DNA from: Bifidobacterium thermophilum DSM 20210
GTDB taxonomy: Bacteria; Actinomycetota; Actinomycetes; Actinomycetales; Bifidobacteriaceae
Length of the DNA stretch: 64,000 nucleotides
Direction: 5' to 3'
Assembly (NCBI GenBank): GCA_000771265.1
Contig: JDUB01000010.1
Span: 82,091 to 146,090 of the forward strand
Position 1 is the stretch's first letter; every line of letters starts with the position of its first letter. This document shows positions 37,509 through 46,253 of this stretch, piece by piece. Both the position numbers and the translations under genes were made by a program. The notes under the pieces are model-generated. The model was not told where the DNA came from. It did not search any database and saw only the letters and a list, made by a program, of their open reading frames with translations.

Positions 37509-39194
37509 TCAGTCTTCTTTCGTCTGCAACGCCGTCAATGCGATGGTGTTGATGATATCCTGGACCGTTGCACCGCGAGACAGATCGTTGACCGGGCGGT
37601 TGAGGCCCTGCAGCACCGGTCCGATCGCGCGGGCGCCCGACGCACGCTGGACAGCCTTGTACCCGATATTGCCGGCGCTCAGGTCCGGGAAGACGAACAC
37701 GTTGACGTGCCCGGCGACCGGGTTGCCCGGCGCCTTGGTCGCAGCCACCTCCGGCTCCCACGCGGCATCGAACTGGATCGGCCCGACCAGGGGCAAATCC
37801 GGCTGCTGTTCACGCACCAATGCGGTGGCTTCCTCGACCAAGTCGACGTCCGGTCCCTTGCCCGAGCCGAGCGTCGAATACGACAGCATGCCCACCCGCG
37901 GATCGATGCCGAGACTTTTAGCCGTGCGCGCCGATTCGATGGCGATTTCGGCGAGTTGACGGGCATTCGGATTCGGTGTGATTGCCACGTCCGCGAAAAC
38001 GGCGACATGCGTCTTGAAACACATGAGGAACGCGCCGGACACCAGCGAATTGCCCGGCTTGGTCTTGATGACCTGCAAGGCTGGCCGCACGGTGTTGGCC
38101 GTGGAGTTGACCGAGCCGGACACCAGCCCGTCGGCCTGGCCGAGCACGACGAGCATCGTGCCGAAATAGCTCGGATCCTTGAGCTGCTCGCGTGCCTTGT
38201 CGGGCGTCATGCCTTTCTTGGCCCGCAGCTCGCACAGCTTGTCAATCATCGGAGCGAGAACGGTTTCATCGTTCATGCTCTGGAAGCGTGCCTTGGACAG
38301 GTGTTTGAGTCCGAGTTCGTCGCCATGCTTGAGGATATCGTCGCGTTCGCCAAGAATTAGCAGATCGACGACTTCGCGCTCGAGCAGATAATCCGCGGCC
38401 TCGAGAATACGGCCTTCTTCACCTTCCGGCAGTACGATGGTCGCGCCGGACTCCTTGGCGCCATGCAGCAGTTTGTTCTGGAACGCGTACGGCGTGGTGG
38501 CAGGTGAGAATGGCGTGTCGATTGCCGCCCGGACCTCGTCGGCGGGAGCGTTGTCGCGGAATGCTTTGAGCGCGCGCTCTGCGGAATCGTCATGCTCTGG
38601 ATCCGGGAAATCGACCGCGGGAATCGTCCACACCGGAATATCAAGCCCGGACAAGGTCTGACGCGCATCCGCCGCTTTTTCGGGCGTGCACCCGGTCACG
38701 AAAACGCCGACGACGGCCGAGCCGCCGTGTTCGATCGCCTGACGGCAGGATTCGACTGTCGCGAGCACTTCCTCGCCATTGCGTCGCATGGTGCACACCG
38801 CCAGGAACACCGGGGATTTGAGGTCGGCGGCGATATCGACGTCAAGTTCGAAGCTGTGCGGGTTGAACACGTGGGAGGCGTCGGTGCCGACGATGACCAT
38901 GGCCTCGGCGCCGCTGGCTTTCACCGTGTCGTAGTATGCGGAGACGATGTCGGGGCGGACGCACTGCGGGTGCTCGCGTGCATACTTGGGGCATACTCCG
39001 CGCACATCGTCAAGACCCTGACCCGCATTCGACGCTTCGACAAGGGACTGCGTGATGGGGCTTTTTCGGCATGCTATCGGGCGGAACACCCCGGTGCGTG
39101 CGACGGCGGTGAGGGCGTCAAGCACCCCGTACGCCACGACGTTGCGGCCATTGCCGCCTTCTGGGCTTGCGATATAAATCACTCGTTCCGACAT
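37509..39194 (-). CDS. pta: Phosphate acetyltransferase
   Basis: Interconverts acetyl-CoA and acetyl phosphate. The 561-residue protein has an N-terminal P-loop-like regulatory domain (IASPEGGNGRNVVAYGVLDAL) and a C-terminal catalytic domain beginning near residue 235 (TPYAFQNKLLHGAKESGATIVLP kept as a marker only by position) with GLVSGSVNSTANTVRPAL, FADVAITPNP, MLSYSTLGSGKG and NVFVFPDLSAGNIGYK. The DRTGG-type middle region seen in the longest Pta forms is shortened. It is upstream of ackA on the same strand, so both probably form one acetate-production unit. Confidence 0.95.
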   Translation of the reverse strand: MSERVIYIASPEGGNGRNVVAYGVLDALTAVARTGVFRPIACRKSPITQSLVEASNAGQGLDDVRGVCPKYAREHPQCVRPDIVSAYYDTVKASGAEAMVIVGTDASHVFNPHSFELDVDIAADLKSPVFLAVCTMRRNGEEVLATVESCRQAIEHGGSAVVGVFVTGCTPEKAADARQTLSGLDIPVWTIPAVDFPDPEHDDSAERALKAFRDNAPADEVRAAIDTPFSPATTPYAFQNKLLHGAKESGATIVLPEGEEGRILEAADYLLEREVVDLLILGERDDILKHGDELGLKHLSKARFQSMNDETVLAPMIDKLCELRAKKGMTPDKAREQLKDPSYFGTMLVVLGQADGLVSGSVNSTANTVRPALQVIKTKPGNSLVSGAFLMCFKTHVAVFADVAITPNPNARQLAEIAIESARTAKSLGIDPRVGMLSYSTLGSGKGPDVDLVEEATALVREQQPDLPLVGPIQFDAAWEPEVAATKAPGNPVAGHVNVFVFPDLSAGNIGYKAVQRASGARAIGPVLQGLNRPVNDLSRGATVQDIINTIALTALQTKED

Positions 39195-39547
39195 ACTGCT
39201 CCTTGATTCAGGCCGTCGCGCGTCTATGCACGCGGCTTGGACGTGAACTGTTCCGTTCTATTGTACGGTCGTTGCGTTTCGCGGTATGTCACTGTGTCGC
39301 TGTTGCATGCATTCGCCAAGTGGTTGTAGAGAACAACTGAACTTGGAAAGACTTTCCTTTCAGTATGCAAGGAAAACGCGGTGCTCCAGACTTCCCTGTT
39401 TGGCCACTCGATATGCCTGTGATGGACTCGCGGAGCTTTGCCCCGGCGAGCAACGTGAATATGTGTCGGTTTGCGTATATCAAGGCATGCGTCAACCGAC
39501 GAAACATTCTGGATGACGATGGTGTCCGGTGGCATCTGTCAAGTTAT

Positions 39548-39783
39548 GTATGTCCTGACATACGGGGATCGGCGGATACGGCGGGACCTGGTCTTGGTTT
39601 CGGGCATCTTGTCATCTTGCGTATGTCTTGACATACGCAATTCGTATGATGGCAACAGGTTCTGGTATTCATGAAGATGTTTTCTCGTGCGGCGCATGTT
39701 GAGACATACGTAACTCGGCAGATGTCGGGGGAGAAGCTGTCATCTGTCATGCCATTGTCGGCTGACGTATGTCCGGGCATGCT
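39548..39783. repeat. Cluster of CGTATGTC-GACATACG palindromes
   Basis: Two near-perfect copies, GTATGTCCTGACATAC (39,548-39,563) and GCGTATGTCTTGACATACGC (39,619-39,638), are followed by two degenerate ones at about 39,704-39,720 and 39,766-39,783. Centres are roughly 60-85 bp apart. The intervening sequences are not obviously related, so this looks like repeated binding sites rather than a duplicated block. Confidence 0.6.
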
Positions 39784-39990
39784 CGGTACGGCAGGCGCCG
39801 AGTGACGTTGTCGCCAGCGGTTGCAGCGGTAGCGGTGGAAAGTGTAGCTGATACGTGATGTCGTTACGCGATAGAGTAACTAAATGAGACATCAGTACGA
39901 AGCGTTCCTTTTGCGTGAATTCAAGAGGTCGGCGTGTCTTTGGTTGACAGCTCCCTGACTGATATGGCAAGCTGAATTTGCGAAATAAGG

Positions 39991-40039
39991 CGAACTAAGT
40001 TCGACTCGCTGAGGCCGCTTCGGGAGACCGGGGCGGCCT
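39991..40039 (+). ncRNA. Structured RNA candidate upstream of the Abi_2-type gene
   Basis: CGAAC-TAA-GTTCG (39,991-40,003) is followed by a 12-bp stem AGGCCGCTTCGG/CCGGGGCGGCCT (40,012-40,039, two U-G pairs) capped by a GAGA tetraloop of the GNRA class. No T-run follows, so this is not a standard terminator. It ends 44 bp before the Abi ATG. It may be a leader structure or a separate small RNA; both are inference. Confidence 0.4.
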
Positions 40040-40083
40040 TGGTGCTTCTATGAGAACTGGAGATTACCGCAAGGAGGGGCGGC

Positions 40084-41007
40084 ATGACCGGTTTACACAA
40101 GCGCTTCAAGGATTATTCGGATCTCACCGCGTTGCTGCGGTCGCGCGGCATGATCGTGGATGATGCTCGTGCCATTCCCGTACTCCGACGGGAAGGCTAT
40201 TACATGATCATCAATGGTTACAAGGACCTGTTCCTAGACTCTGCCGCCACTCAACAGTCCGGTGGGGATAGGTTTTTGCCCGGTACTTCGTTTGAGGATG
40301 TGTACGCGTTGTTCCGGTTTGACCGTGGACTGCGATCTACGCTTATGGACGGGATTATCCGCGCTGAGGCAGCTTTGAAGAGCTTGTGTGCTCACGAGTT
40401 TACTCGAGCATATCCAAACGAAGTGAATCCATATCTGAATACCGGTCATTATGATTCTGCTCATCGTAAATCAGCAGGGACATTAATTAACAAAGTATTC
40501 AAACGTATCCTTGAACTTGACGATAACCCGCGCAATTATGGCGAGTACGGCGGGAAGGCATACATCCGGCACTATATGAATGACTTGGACGGACAACTCC
40601 CGTTGTGGGTGCTCGCAAACGATTTATCTTTCGGACAGATTGTGTGGTTCTACCAGACGCAGACGGCGGCTGTGCGGCTTGCTGTTGCCACCGCGTTCAC
40701 GGGAATGGGTGGTGCCCGGAGAAGCCGAAGACTGACAGCCCGTACGCTTGACAGCATGTTCAACCGTCTGGTGTTCTTTCGCAACCTGTGTGCGCATGAC
40801 GAGCGTTGTTACAATGCACACTTCGATAACAGAATGAATGAATCCGTCGCACATGCTTTCCAGGATCGCGCTTATCTTCTTGACCCTGATGACTATTGGC
40901 TAATTCGCAAACGTCTTGATGATCTGGTCTCTGGGTTGCATCGCGATTTGCCGTTGCACGCACAAGAGGCGCTCCGTCAAGTGGGGTATGGTACGGGAAG
41001 TTTGTGA
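40084..41007 (+). CDS. Abi_2-family (AbiD/AbiF-like) abortive-infection protein with HEPN motif
   Basis: A 307-residue protein resembling the Abi_2 family of phage-abortive proteins. Characteristic blocks are GYYMIINGYKDLF (38-50), FRFDRGLRSTLMDGIIRAE (77-95), LPLWVLANDLSFGQI (172-186) and a HEPN-type RX4H motif RNLCAH at 233-238. HEPN proteins of this kind are usually metal-independent ribonucleases acting as toxins. AAGGAGG precedes the ATG. The gene sits between pta and xfp, facing xfp, and looks inserted into a metabolic neighbourhood. No protein antitoxin gene is adjacent, but a long structured non-coding region lies upstream. A related but broken gene is at 62,877. Confidence 0.85.
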   Translation: MTGLHKRFKDYSDLTALLRSRGMIVDDARAIPVLRREGYYMIINGYKDLFLDSAATQQSGGDRFLPGTSFEDVYALFRFDRGLRSTLMDGIIRAEAALKSLCAHEFTRAYPNEVNPYLNTGHYDSAHRKSAGTLINKVFKRILELDDNPRNYGEYGGKAYIRHYMNDLDGQLPLWVLANDLSFGQIVWFYQTQTAAVRLAVATAFTGMGGARRSRRLTARTLDSMFNRLVFFRNLCAHDERCYNAHFDNRMNESVAHAFQDRAYLLDPDDYWLIRKRLDDLVSGLHRDLPLHAQEALRQVGYGTGSL

Positions 41008-41088
41008 TTCGGCGAACATGGCTTAGTAATCCACGGTTGGATATCACTGCATTGACAATGGACGGTATCTGCGGTGAAGCGAATACGG

Positions 41089-41126
41089 CAGGAGGGGCAC
41101 CGGGATTGTTCCCGATGCCCCTCCTG
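41089..41126. terminator. Terminator between the Abi_2-type gene and xfp
   Basis: CAGGAGGGGCA (from 41,089) pairs with TGCCCCTCCTG (to 41,126), and CGGGA with TCCCG inside, with one C-A mismatch and a TTGT loop. It lies 41 bp downstream of the xfp stop and is flanked by convergent genes. Confidence 0.75.
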
Positions 41127-41166
41127 AGCTTAAGGCTTATGCCTCATGCGTCTTGCGACGCTTCAA

Positions 41167-43644
41167 TCACTCGTTGTCGCCAGCGGTTGCGGCGGTGGCG
41201 GTGACGGCGCCCTGCTTGGCGGTGTTCACGCCCGGCCACACCCAGTCGGTGTAATCCGGATGATCGTAGCCCTTGTCGACCGCGAACTGGAAGGCTTCGT
41301 CGCGGAAGGCCTCCAGCTTGTCGATCTCAGCGGCGTACTTGTCGGCATCAACCATGCGCAGAGCCTCAGCGGTCAGCTCGTAGCGGTCGATGTTGTTGAC
41401 GCGCACCATGTCGTACGGCGTGGTGGTGGAGCCCTGCTCTTCGTAGCCGTGAACGTTGAAGTTGTCGTGGTTCGGGCGATCGTAGATCAGGCCGCGCACG
41501 TCGCGGGCATAGGAGTGGTAGGCGAACAGGACCGGCTTGTCGGTGGTGAACAGGTCAGCGAACTCCTCGTCGGTGAGCGCCTCGTTGTTCTCCTTGGCGG
41601 ACTGGAGCTTGACCAGATCCACCACGTTGACGACCTTGAACTTGATGCCGAGCTTGTTGAGCTTGTCGGCAGCAGCCATGATCTCCTGGGTCGGAACGTC
41701 GCCGACGGAAGCGAGGACGATGTCGGCCTCGTCGTTGGACTTGACGTTGGAAGCCCACTTCCACTCAGCAGCACCCTTCTCGAGCTCGGCACGAGCCTCG
41801 TCGAGGGACAGCCAGGTGGCGGCCGGCTGCTTGCCGGCGATGATCGCGTTGATCATGTTGGTGGACTTGAAGCACTTCTCGGCGACGGCCAGCAGCATGT
41901 TGGAATCAACCGGGAAGTAGATGCCAATCACGTGGTCGTTGTTGAAGCACTTGTTCAGCAGCACGGAGGTCACACCCGGATCCTGATGGGAGAAGCCGTT
42001 GTGATCCTGACGCCACACGTGGGAGGAGACCAGCAGGTTCATGGAGGAGATCGGCTTGCGCCACGGGATCTCACGAACCGTTGCCTCGAGCCACTTGGCG
42101 TGCTGGTTCAGCATGGAGTCGATCACGTGCACGAAGGACTCGTAGGAGCTCCAGATGCCGTGACGGCCGGTGAGCAGGTAGCCCTCGAGGAAGCCTTCCA
42201 TCTGATGCTCGGAAAGCTGCTCGGTGACCTGGCCGGTGACGGCCATGTGCTCATCAACCTGAGCGGACAGGTAGCCGGCATCCCACTGCTTGTTGGTCAC
42301 TTCATAAGCGGCAGCAAGACGGTTGGAAGCGGTCTCGTCCGGTCCGAAGATACGGAACGAATCCGGGTTGTTCTTGATGATGTCGCGGCAGTAGACACCG
42401 AGACGACGGGTGGCCTCGAGCTGACCCCAGCCGTGGCCGTACTCGGAGACTTCCTTGACCTCGTAGTCCTCGAGCTTCGGCAGGTTGAGCTCCTCGCGGA
42501 TGCGGCCGCCGTTGGCGTTCGGGTTCTGGCCGATGCGCAGCTCGCCCTTCGGCATGAAGGCGGTGACTTCCGGACGCACAGCGCCCTTGTCGTCGAACAG
42601 CTCTTCAGGCTTGTAGGACTCGAGCCAGTTCTTGAGCACCTGGAAGTGCTCTTCGGTATCGCGAGCGGAAGCCAGCGGCACCTGGTGAGCGCGCCAAGAG
42701 CCCTCGGTCTTCTTGCCGTCGATGAACTTCGGGCAGGTCCAGCCCTTCGGGGTGCGGAAGATGATCATCGGGTAGAACGGACGGGTCATGTCGTCGGTCT
42801 GAGCCGCGGCCTTGATGTCGCAGATCTCGTCGAAGACGGACTCGAACAGGTCGGCGAAGCGACGGTGGATGGACATGTGGTCCTCATCGTCGAAGCCAGC
42901 GACGAACTCGTACGGCTCATAGCCCATGCCGTGGAAGAACTCATGCAGCTCTTCGTCGGAGATGCGGGAGAGGATGGTCGGGTTGGCGATCTTGTAGCCG
43001 TTGAGGTGCAGGATCGGCAGCACGATACCATCGGTGCGCGGGTTGATGAGCTTGTTGGACTGCCAGCCGGTAGCCAGCGGGCCGGTCTCGGCTTCGCCGT
43101 CGCCGACGATGGCCGGCACGAACAGGCTCGGGTTGTTCATCACAGCGCCGTAAGCGTGGGACAGAGCGTAACCAAGCTCGCCACCCTCGTGGATGGAGCC
43201 CGGGGTCTCCGGAGCGAAGTGGGACGGGATGCCACCCGGGTAGGAGAACTGGCGGAAGAACTTCTGCAGGCCAGCCTCATCCTTGGTGATGTTCGGGTAG
43301 TACTCGGTGTAGGTGCCGTCCAGGTAGGACTGAGCGGTACCGGCCGGGCCGCCGTGGCCCGGGCCCATGATGATCACAGTGTTCTGCTGGTGATCGGCGA
43401 TGAGACGGTTGATGTGGCCGATGAGGAAGTTCAGGCCCGGGGTGGTGCCCCAGTGACCGACGAGACGATGCTTCACGTCTTCGCGGGTGAACGGCTCCTT
43501 CATCAGAGGGTTGCTGCGAAGATAGATCTGGCCGATGGACAGGTAGTTGGCGGTGCGCCAGTACTTGTCAACACCTTCGAGGGCTTCCTCGGAAACCGGA
43601 GCGTCAAGCTTCTTCCAAGGGGTGCCAATAACAGGATTCGTCAT
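41167..43644 (-). CDS. xfp: Xylulose-5-phosphate/fructose-6-phosphate phosphoketolase
   Basis: Thiamine-diphosphate enzyme cleaving xylulose-5-P or fructose-6-P to acetyl phosphate plus glyceraldehyde-3-P or erythrose-4-P; the defining enzyme of the bifid shunt. The 825-residue length equals that of the known bifidobacterial enzyme. Features are [37 protein letters not shown], the cofactor motif region [15 protein letters not shown], and the C-terminal [22 protein letters not shown] lies just before the ATG at 43,644. Its product acetyl phosphate feeds ackA. Very strong codon bias suggests abundant expression. Confidence 0.98.
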   Translation of the reverse strand: MTNPVIGTPWKKLDAPVSEEALEGVDKYWRTANYLSIGQIYLRSNPLMKEPFTREDVKHRLVGHWGTTPGLNFLIGHINRLIADHQQNTVIIMGPGHGGPAGTAQSYLDGTYTEYYPNITKDEAGLQKFFRQFSYPGGIPSHFAPETPGSIHEGGELGYALSHAYGAVMNNPSLFVPAIVGDGEAETGPLATGWQSNKLINPRTDGIVLPILHLNGYKIANPTILSRISDEELHEFFHGMGYEPYEFVAGFDDEDHMSIHRRFADLFESVFDEICDIKAAAQTDDMTRPFYPMIIFRTPKGWTCPKFIDGKKTEGSWRAHQVPLASARDTEEHFQVLKNWLESYKPEELFDDKGAVRPEVTAFMPKGELRIGQNPNANGGRIREELNLPKLEDYEVKEVSEYGHGWGQLEATRRLGVYCRDIIKNNPDSFRIFGPDETASNRLAAAYEVTNKQWDAGYLSAQVDEHMAVTGQVTEQLSEHQMEGFLEGYLLTGRHGIWSSYESFVHVIDSMLNQHAKWLEATVREIPWRKPISSMNLLVSSHVWRQDHNGFSHQDPGVTSVLLNKCFNNDHVIGIYFPVDSNMLLAVAEKCFKSTNMINAIIAGKQPAATWLSLDEARAELEKGAAEWKWASNVKSNDEADIVLASVGDVPTQEIMAAADKLNKLGIKFKVVNVVDLVKLQSAKENNEALTDEEFADLFTTDKPVLFAYHSYARDVRGLIYDRPNHDNFNVHGYEEQGSTTTPYDMVRVNNIDRYELTAEALRMVDADKYAAEIDKLEAFRDEAFQFAVDKGYDHPDYTDWVWPGVNTAKQGAVTATAATAGDNE

Positions 43645-44316
43645 GTGTACTCCTGTACTCCTGCACTGTTCGTGCGATTGGTTGTTTACATTCGGGCAAG
43701 AAGACCTCAGGCCTTGCGGTCCGTGGACTTCTCTCCCTGTCGCAAACCATCGTACGTGGAGCACACGACTTTTGCACGTTTTTTTGCATGTGTGTTCGAA
43801 ACTGTTGTTAAATTTTGATGTATTGTGAGATTGAGATGGTGGAGATGTGAAGGTGAATGCAAGATGACAATGCCTCCAAAACCGCGGAATATCAAGGAAT
43901 ATAGTAGTTGCTGAACATTTTGGACGTTCATTTCGGTGAAAAACATGGCGGCGTGTTGACGCGCGGCGTGTTCTGTTCATGTTCGCTTGCTGGTGTGGTC
44001 GGTTCCTAGGAGTAGCGGCGCGGTGTGCGACCGGATTGCCGCACGGCAGGCGGGTATTGCGTCTGGTGGGGCAGTCGCGGCCGGTATCTGGCTGTTGTGT
44101 GATTGGATTGTCGCACGGCGGGTTGGTTTACACGGCTTTGGAGTCCGGTGCTGGTTGGTAACTGGTCGCGGTGCGACTGGGGGCGTCGCTTTTTGCCCAC
44201 ATGTCCAGTATGACTTTGTGAGTTTGCCGCATAACCACCGCGGCGTTGTCGGCTTGCCACGCAACAATAGGTATGTTGTTGTGACCAGTCGATTGTATAG
44301 ATAGGGAGAGTCACCT
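43645..44316. other. Long divergent intergenic region between xfp and guaA
   Basis: 672 bp with no credible gene. The xfp-proximal half is AT-rich and presumably holds its promoter; an odd CACGTTTTTTTGCATGTG element lies near 43,775. The guaA-proximal half carries GC-rich imperfect repeats (44,025-44,119). Confidence 0.55.
44025..44119. repeat. Two imperfect 23-bp repeats with internal palindromes upstream of guaA
   Basis: GTGCGACCGGATTGCCGCAC (44,025-44,044) and GTGTGATTGGATTGTCGCAC (44,097-44,116), each followed by GGC, are 72 bp apart. Ends GTGCG/CGCAC within each copy can pair. A shorter relative, GTGCGACTGGGGGCG, occurs near 44,171. Confidence 0.55.
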
Positions 44317-45879
44317 ATGGCGAAAGGTCCAGTGCTCGTTGTCGATTTCGGCGCGCAGTACGCCCAGCTTATCGCGCGTCGCGTGCGCGAAGCCAACGTG
44401 TATTCCGAGCTTGTGCCCCATTCCATGTCCGCCGACGAGATGCTTGCCAAGGATCCGAAGGCCATCATCCTGTCCGGCGGCCCGGCCTCCGTGTTCGAGC
44501 CCGGCGCCCCTGGCATCGACAAGAAGATCTTCGAGGCCGGCGTCCCGGTGCTTGGCATCTGCTATGGCTTCCAGGTTATGGCGTATGAGCTTGGCGGCAC
44601 TGTTGACAAGGCTGCGCTCGGTGAGTATGGCAAGACCGAGACCAGCATTGACGATGCCGAAGGCATTCTCGCCGGTTCCCCTGCCGAGCAGACCACGTGG
44701 ATGAGCCACGGTGTGGCTGTGGAGAAGGCGCCTGAGGGCTTCAGGGTGCTCGCCCACACCGAGGGCGCTCCTGTTGCCGCGATGGAGGACGAATCCCGCA
44801 AACTCTACGGCGTGCAGTGGCATCCGGAAGTCAAGCACACCCCGCGCGGCCAGGAGCTTATCGAGACCTTCCTGCATAAATGCGCTGGCCTCGACCGCGA
44901 TTGGGACGCGTCGAACATCATTGAAGACCAGGTCAAGAAGATCCGTGAGGAAGTCGGGGACGCCCAGGTGATCTGCGGCCTATCCGGCGGCGTGGATTCC
45001 GCTGTTGCCGCCGCTCTCGTGCACAAGGCGATCGGCGACCAGCTGACCTGCGTGTTCGTGGACCATGGCCTGTTGCGCAAGGGCGAGGCCGAGCAGGTCA
45101 AGCATGATTTCGTCAAGGCGACCGGCATCAAGCTCATCGCCGTCGACGCTTCCGAGGACTTCCTCACCGCGCTCAAGGGTGTGTCGGAGCCGGAACGCAA
45201 GCGCAAGATCATCGGCGAGAAGTTCATCCGTACTTTCGAGAAGGCCCAGCGTCAGGTCATTGAAGAAGCCGGCAAGAACGGCGCCGAAGTGAAGTACCTC
45301 GTGCAGGGCACCCTGTATCCGGATGTCGTCGAGTCCGGCGGCGGTGACGGCGCGGCCAATATCAAGAGCCACCACAATGTCGGCGGTCTGCCCAAGGACA
45401 TCAAGTTCAAGCTGATCGAACCGCTGCGCACCCTGTTCAAGGACGAGGTGCGCGCCATCGGCACCAAGCTCGGTCTGCCGGACGATATCGTTTGGCGTCA
45501 GCCGTTCCCGGGCCCGGGCCTGGGCATCCGTATCATCGGCGAAATCACTCGCGAACGTCTTGATTTGCTCCGTGAGGCCGACGCTATCGCCCGTGAGGAG
45601 CTGTCGAAGGCCGGCCTTGACCGCGATATCTGGCAGTGCCCGGTCGTTCTCCTTGCCGACGTGCATTCCGTGGGCGTGCAGGGTGACGAACGCACGTACG
45701 GCTCGCCGATCGTGCTGCGCCCGGTCAGTTCGGAGGATGCGATGACCGCCGATTGGTCGCGCGTTCCGTACGACGTGCTCGCCACCATTTCCACGCGCAT
45801 CACCAACGAATGCCGTGGCATCAACCGCGTGGTCCTTGACGTGACCAGCAAGCCGCCGGCAACCATCGAATGGGAGTGA
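44317..45879 (+). CDS. guaA: GMP synthase (glutamine-hydrolysing)
   Basis: Converts XMP to GMP using glutamine and ATP. The 520-residue protein has an N-terminal class I glutamine amidotransferase domain ([13 protein letters not shown], the nucleophile in [13 protein letters not shown], and the His/Glu in QWHPEVKHT), an ATP-pyrophosphatase domain with P-loop [14 protein letters not shown], and a C-terminal dimerisation domain ([14 protein letters not shown], terminal PPATIEWE). GGGAGAG precedes the ATG. A repeat-containing upstream region precedes it and a terminator follows. Confidence 0.97.
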   Translation: MAKGPVLVVDFGAQYAQLIARRVREANVYSELVPHSMSADEMLAKDPKAIILSGGPASVFEPGAPGIDKKIFEAGVPVLGICYGFQVMAYELGGTVDKAALGEYGKTETSIDDAEGILAGSPAEQTTWMSHGVAVEKAPEGFRVLAHTEGAPVAAMEDESRKLYGVQWHPEVKHTPRGQELIETFLHKCAGLDRDWDASNIIEDQVKKIREEVGDAQVICGLSGGVDSAVAAALVHKAIGDQLTCVFVDHGLLRKGEAEQVKHDFVKATGIKLIAVDASEDFLTALKGVSEPERKRKIIGEKFIRTFEKAQRQVIEEAGKNGAEVKYLVQGTLYPDVVESGGGDGAANIKSHHNVGGLPKDIKFKLIEPLRTLFKDEVRAIGTKLGLPDDIVWRQPFPGPGLGIRIIGEITRERLDLLREADAIAREELSKAGLDRDIWQCPVVLLADVHSVGVQGDERTYGSPIVLRPVSSEDAMTADWSRVPYDVLATISTRITNECRGINRVVLDVTSKPPATIEWE

Positions 45880-46253
45880 CACCGGGGTTACGTTGCGCTT
45901 GGTACAGCGTAACGCTAGGGAATCCTTGGGATTCTGCGGGAATAGCCGCGAATCTCAGATGATTTCAGATAATCCTGGTACCTTCCGGTAATCGGAAAGA
46001 GGTTCGGAAGCCGCTATTGCAACGGTTTCCGAGCCTCTTGCTTTCTCTTGCCGTATCTTCGGGGTTTCGCAGCGGGGCCTCGCGTGCGGATTGTGGTTCC
46101 TCGATCGGCTTGATATCATCGCATGCTCTATCGTGGCGGGCCTTCGTCACACACCCTTGATGAAGCGGGCATAGGATGGGACAACATTCGGATTCAGGGC
46201 GGGGTGTTCGTCCGACGAACGGGATACGCAGGACTTGAGACGGGAGGAACGGC
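45880..46253. other. Intergenic region guaA-amidase
   Basis: 374 bp holding the guaA terminator (45,997-46,039) and the amidase promoter and leader. Nothing else recognised. Confidence 0.55.
45997..46039 (+). terminator. Terminator after guaA
   Basis: AAGAGGTTCGGAAGCCG (45,997-46,013) pairs with CGGTTTCCGAGCCTCTT (46,023-46,039), a 17-bp stem with two G-U pairs, followed by the T-rich GCTTTCTCTT. Confidence 0.85.

Larger units (their letters stand above)
39195..40083. other. 889-bp non-coding region upstream of the Abi_2-type gene
   Basis: No convincing protein gene; open frames here lack ribosome sites and family features. The region holds the pta promoter, a set of GTATGTC/GACATAC palindromes (39,548-39,780), and two stable RNA hairpins close to the Abi start (39,991-40,003 and 40,012-40,039). 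A TTGACA at 39,944-39,949 could be a -35 element for a transcript covering the hairpins, with only a weak -10. Confidence 0.55.

Noticed and set aside
39286..39780. Possible small genes in the pta-Abi gap with repeated C.DIR peptides
   Set aside because: The repeated peptides are simply translations of the GTATGTC palindromes; no ribosome sites or consistent frame.
39548..39783. CRISPR array in the Abi upstream region
   Set aside because: Repeats are short dyads, unequal in spacing and quality, without conserved direct repeats.
41146..43818. An 890-codon open frame on the plus strand opposite xfp
   Set aside because: It mirrors the strongly codon-biased xfp gene; the product is Val/Gly/Leu-rich with no family features, and xfp is unmistakable on the other strand.
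43979..44304. Possible small protein upstream of guaA with repeated HG-type motifs
   Set aside because: The similarity comes from the DNA repeats at 44,025 and 44,097; no ribosome site.
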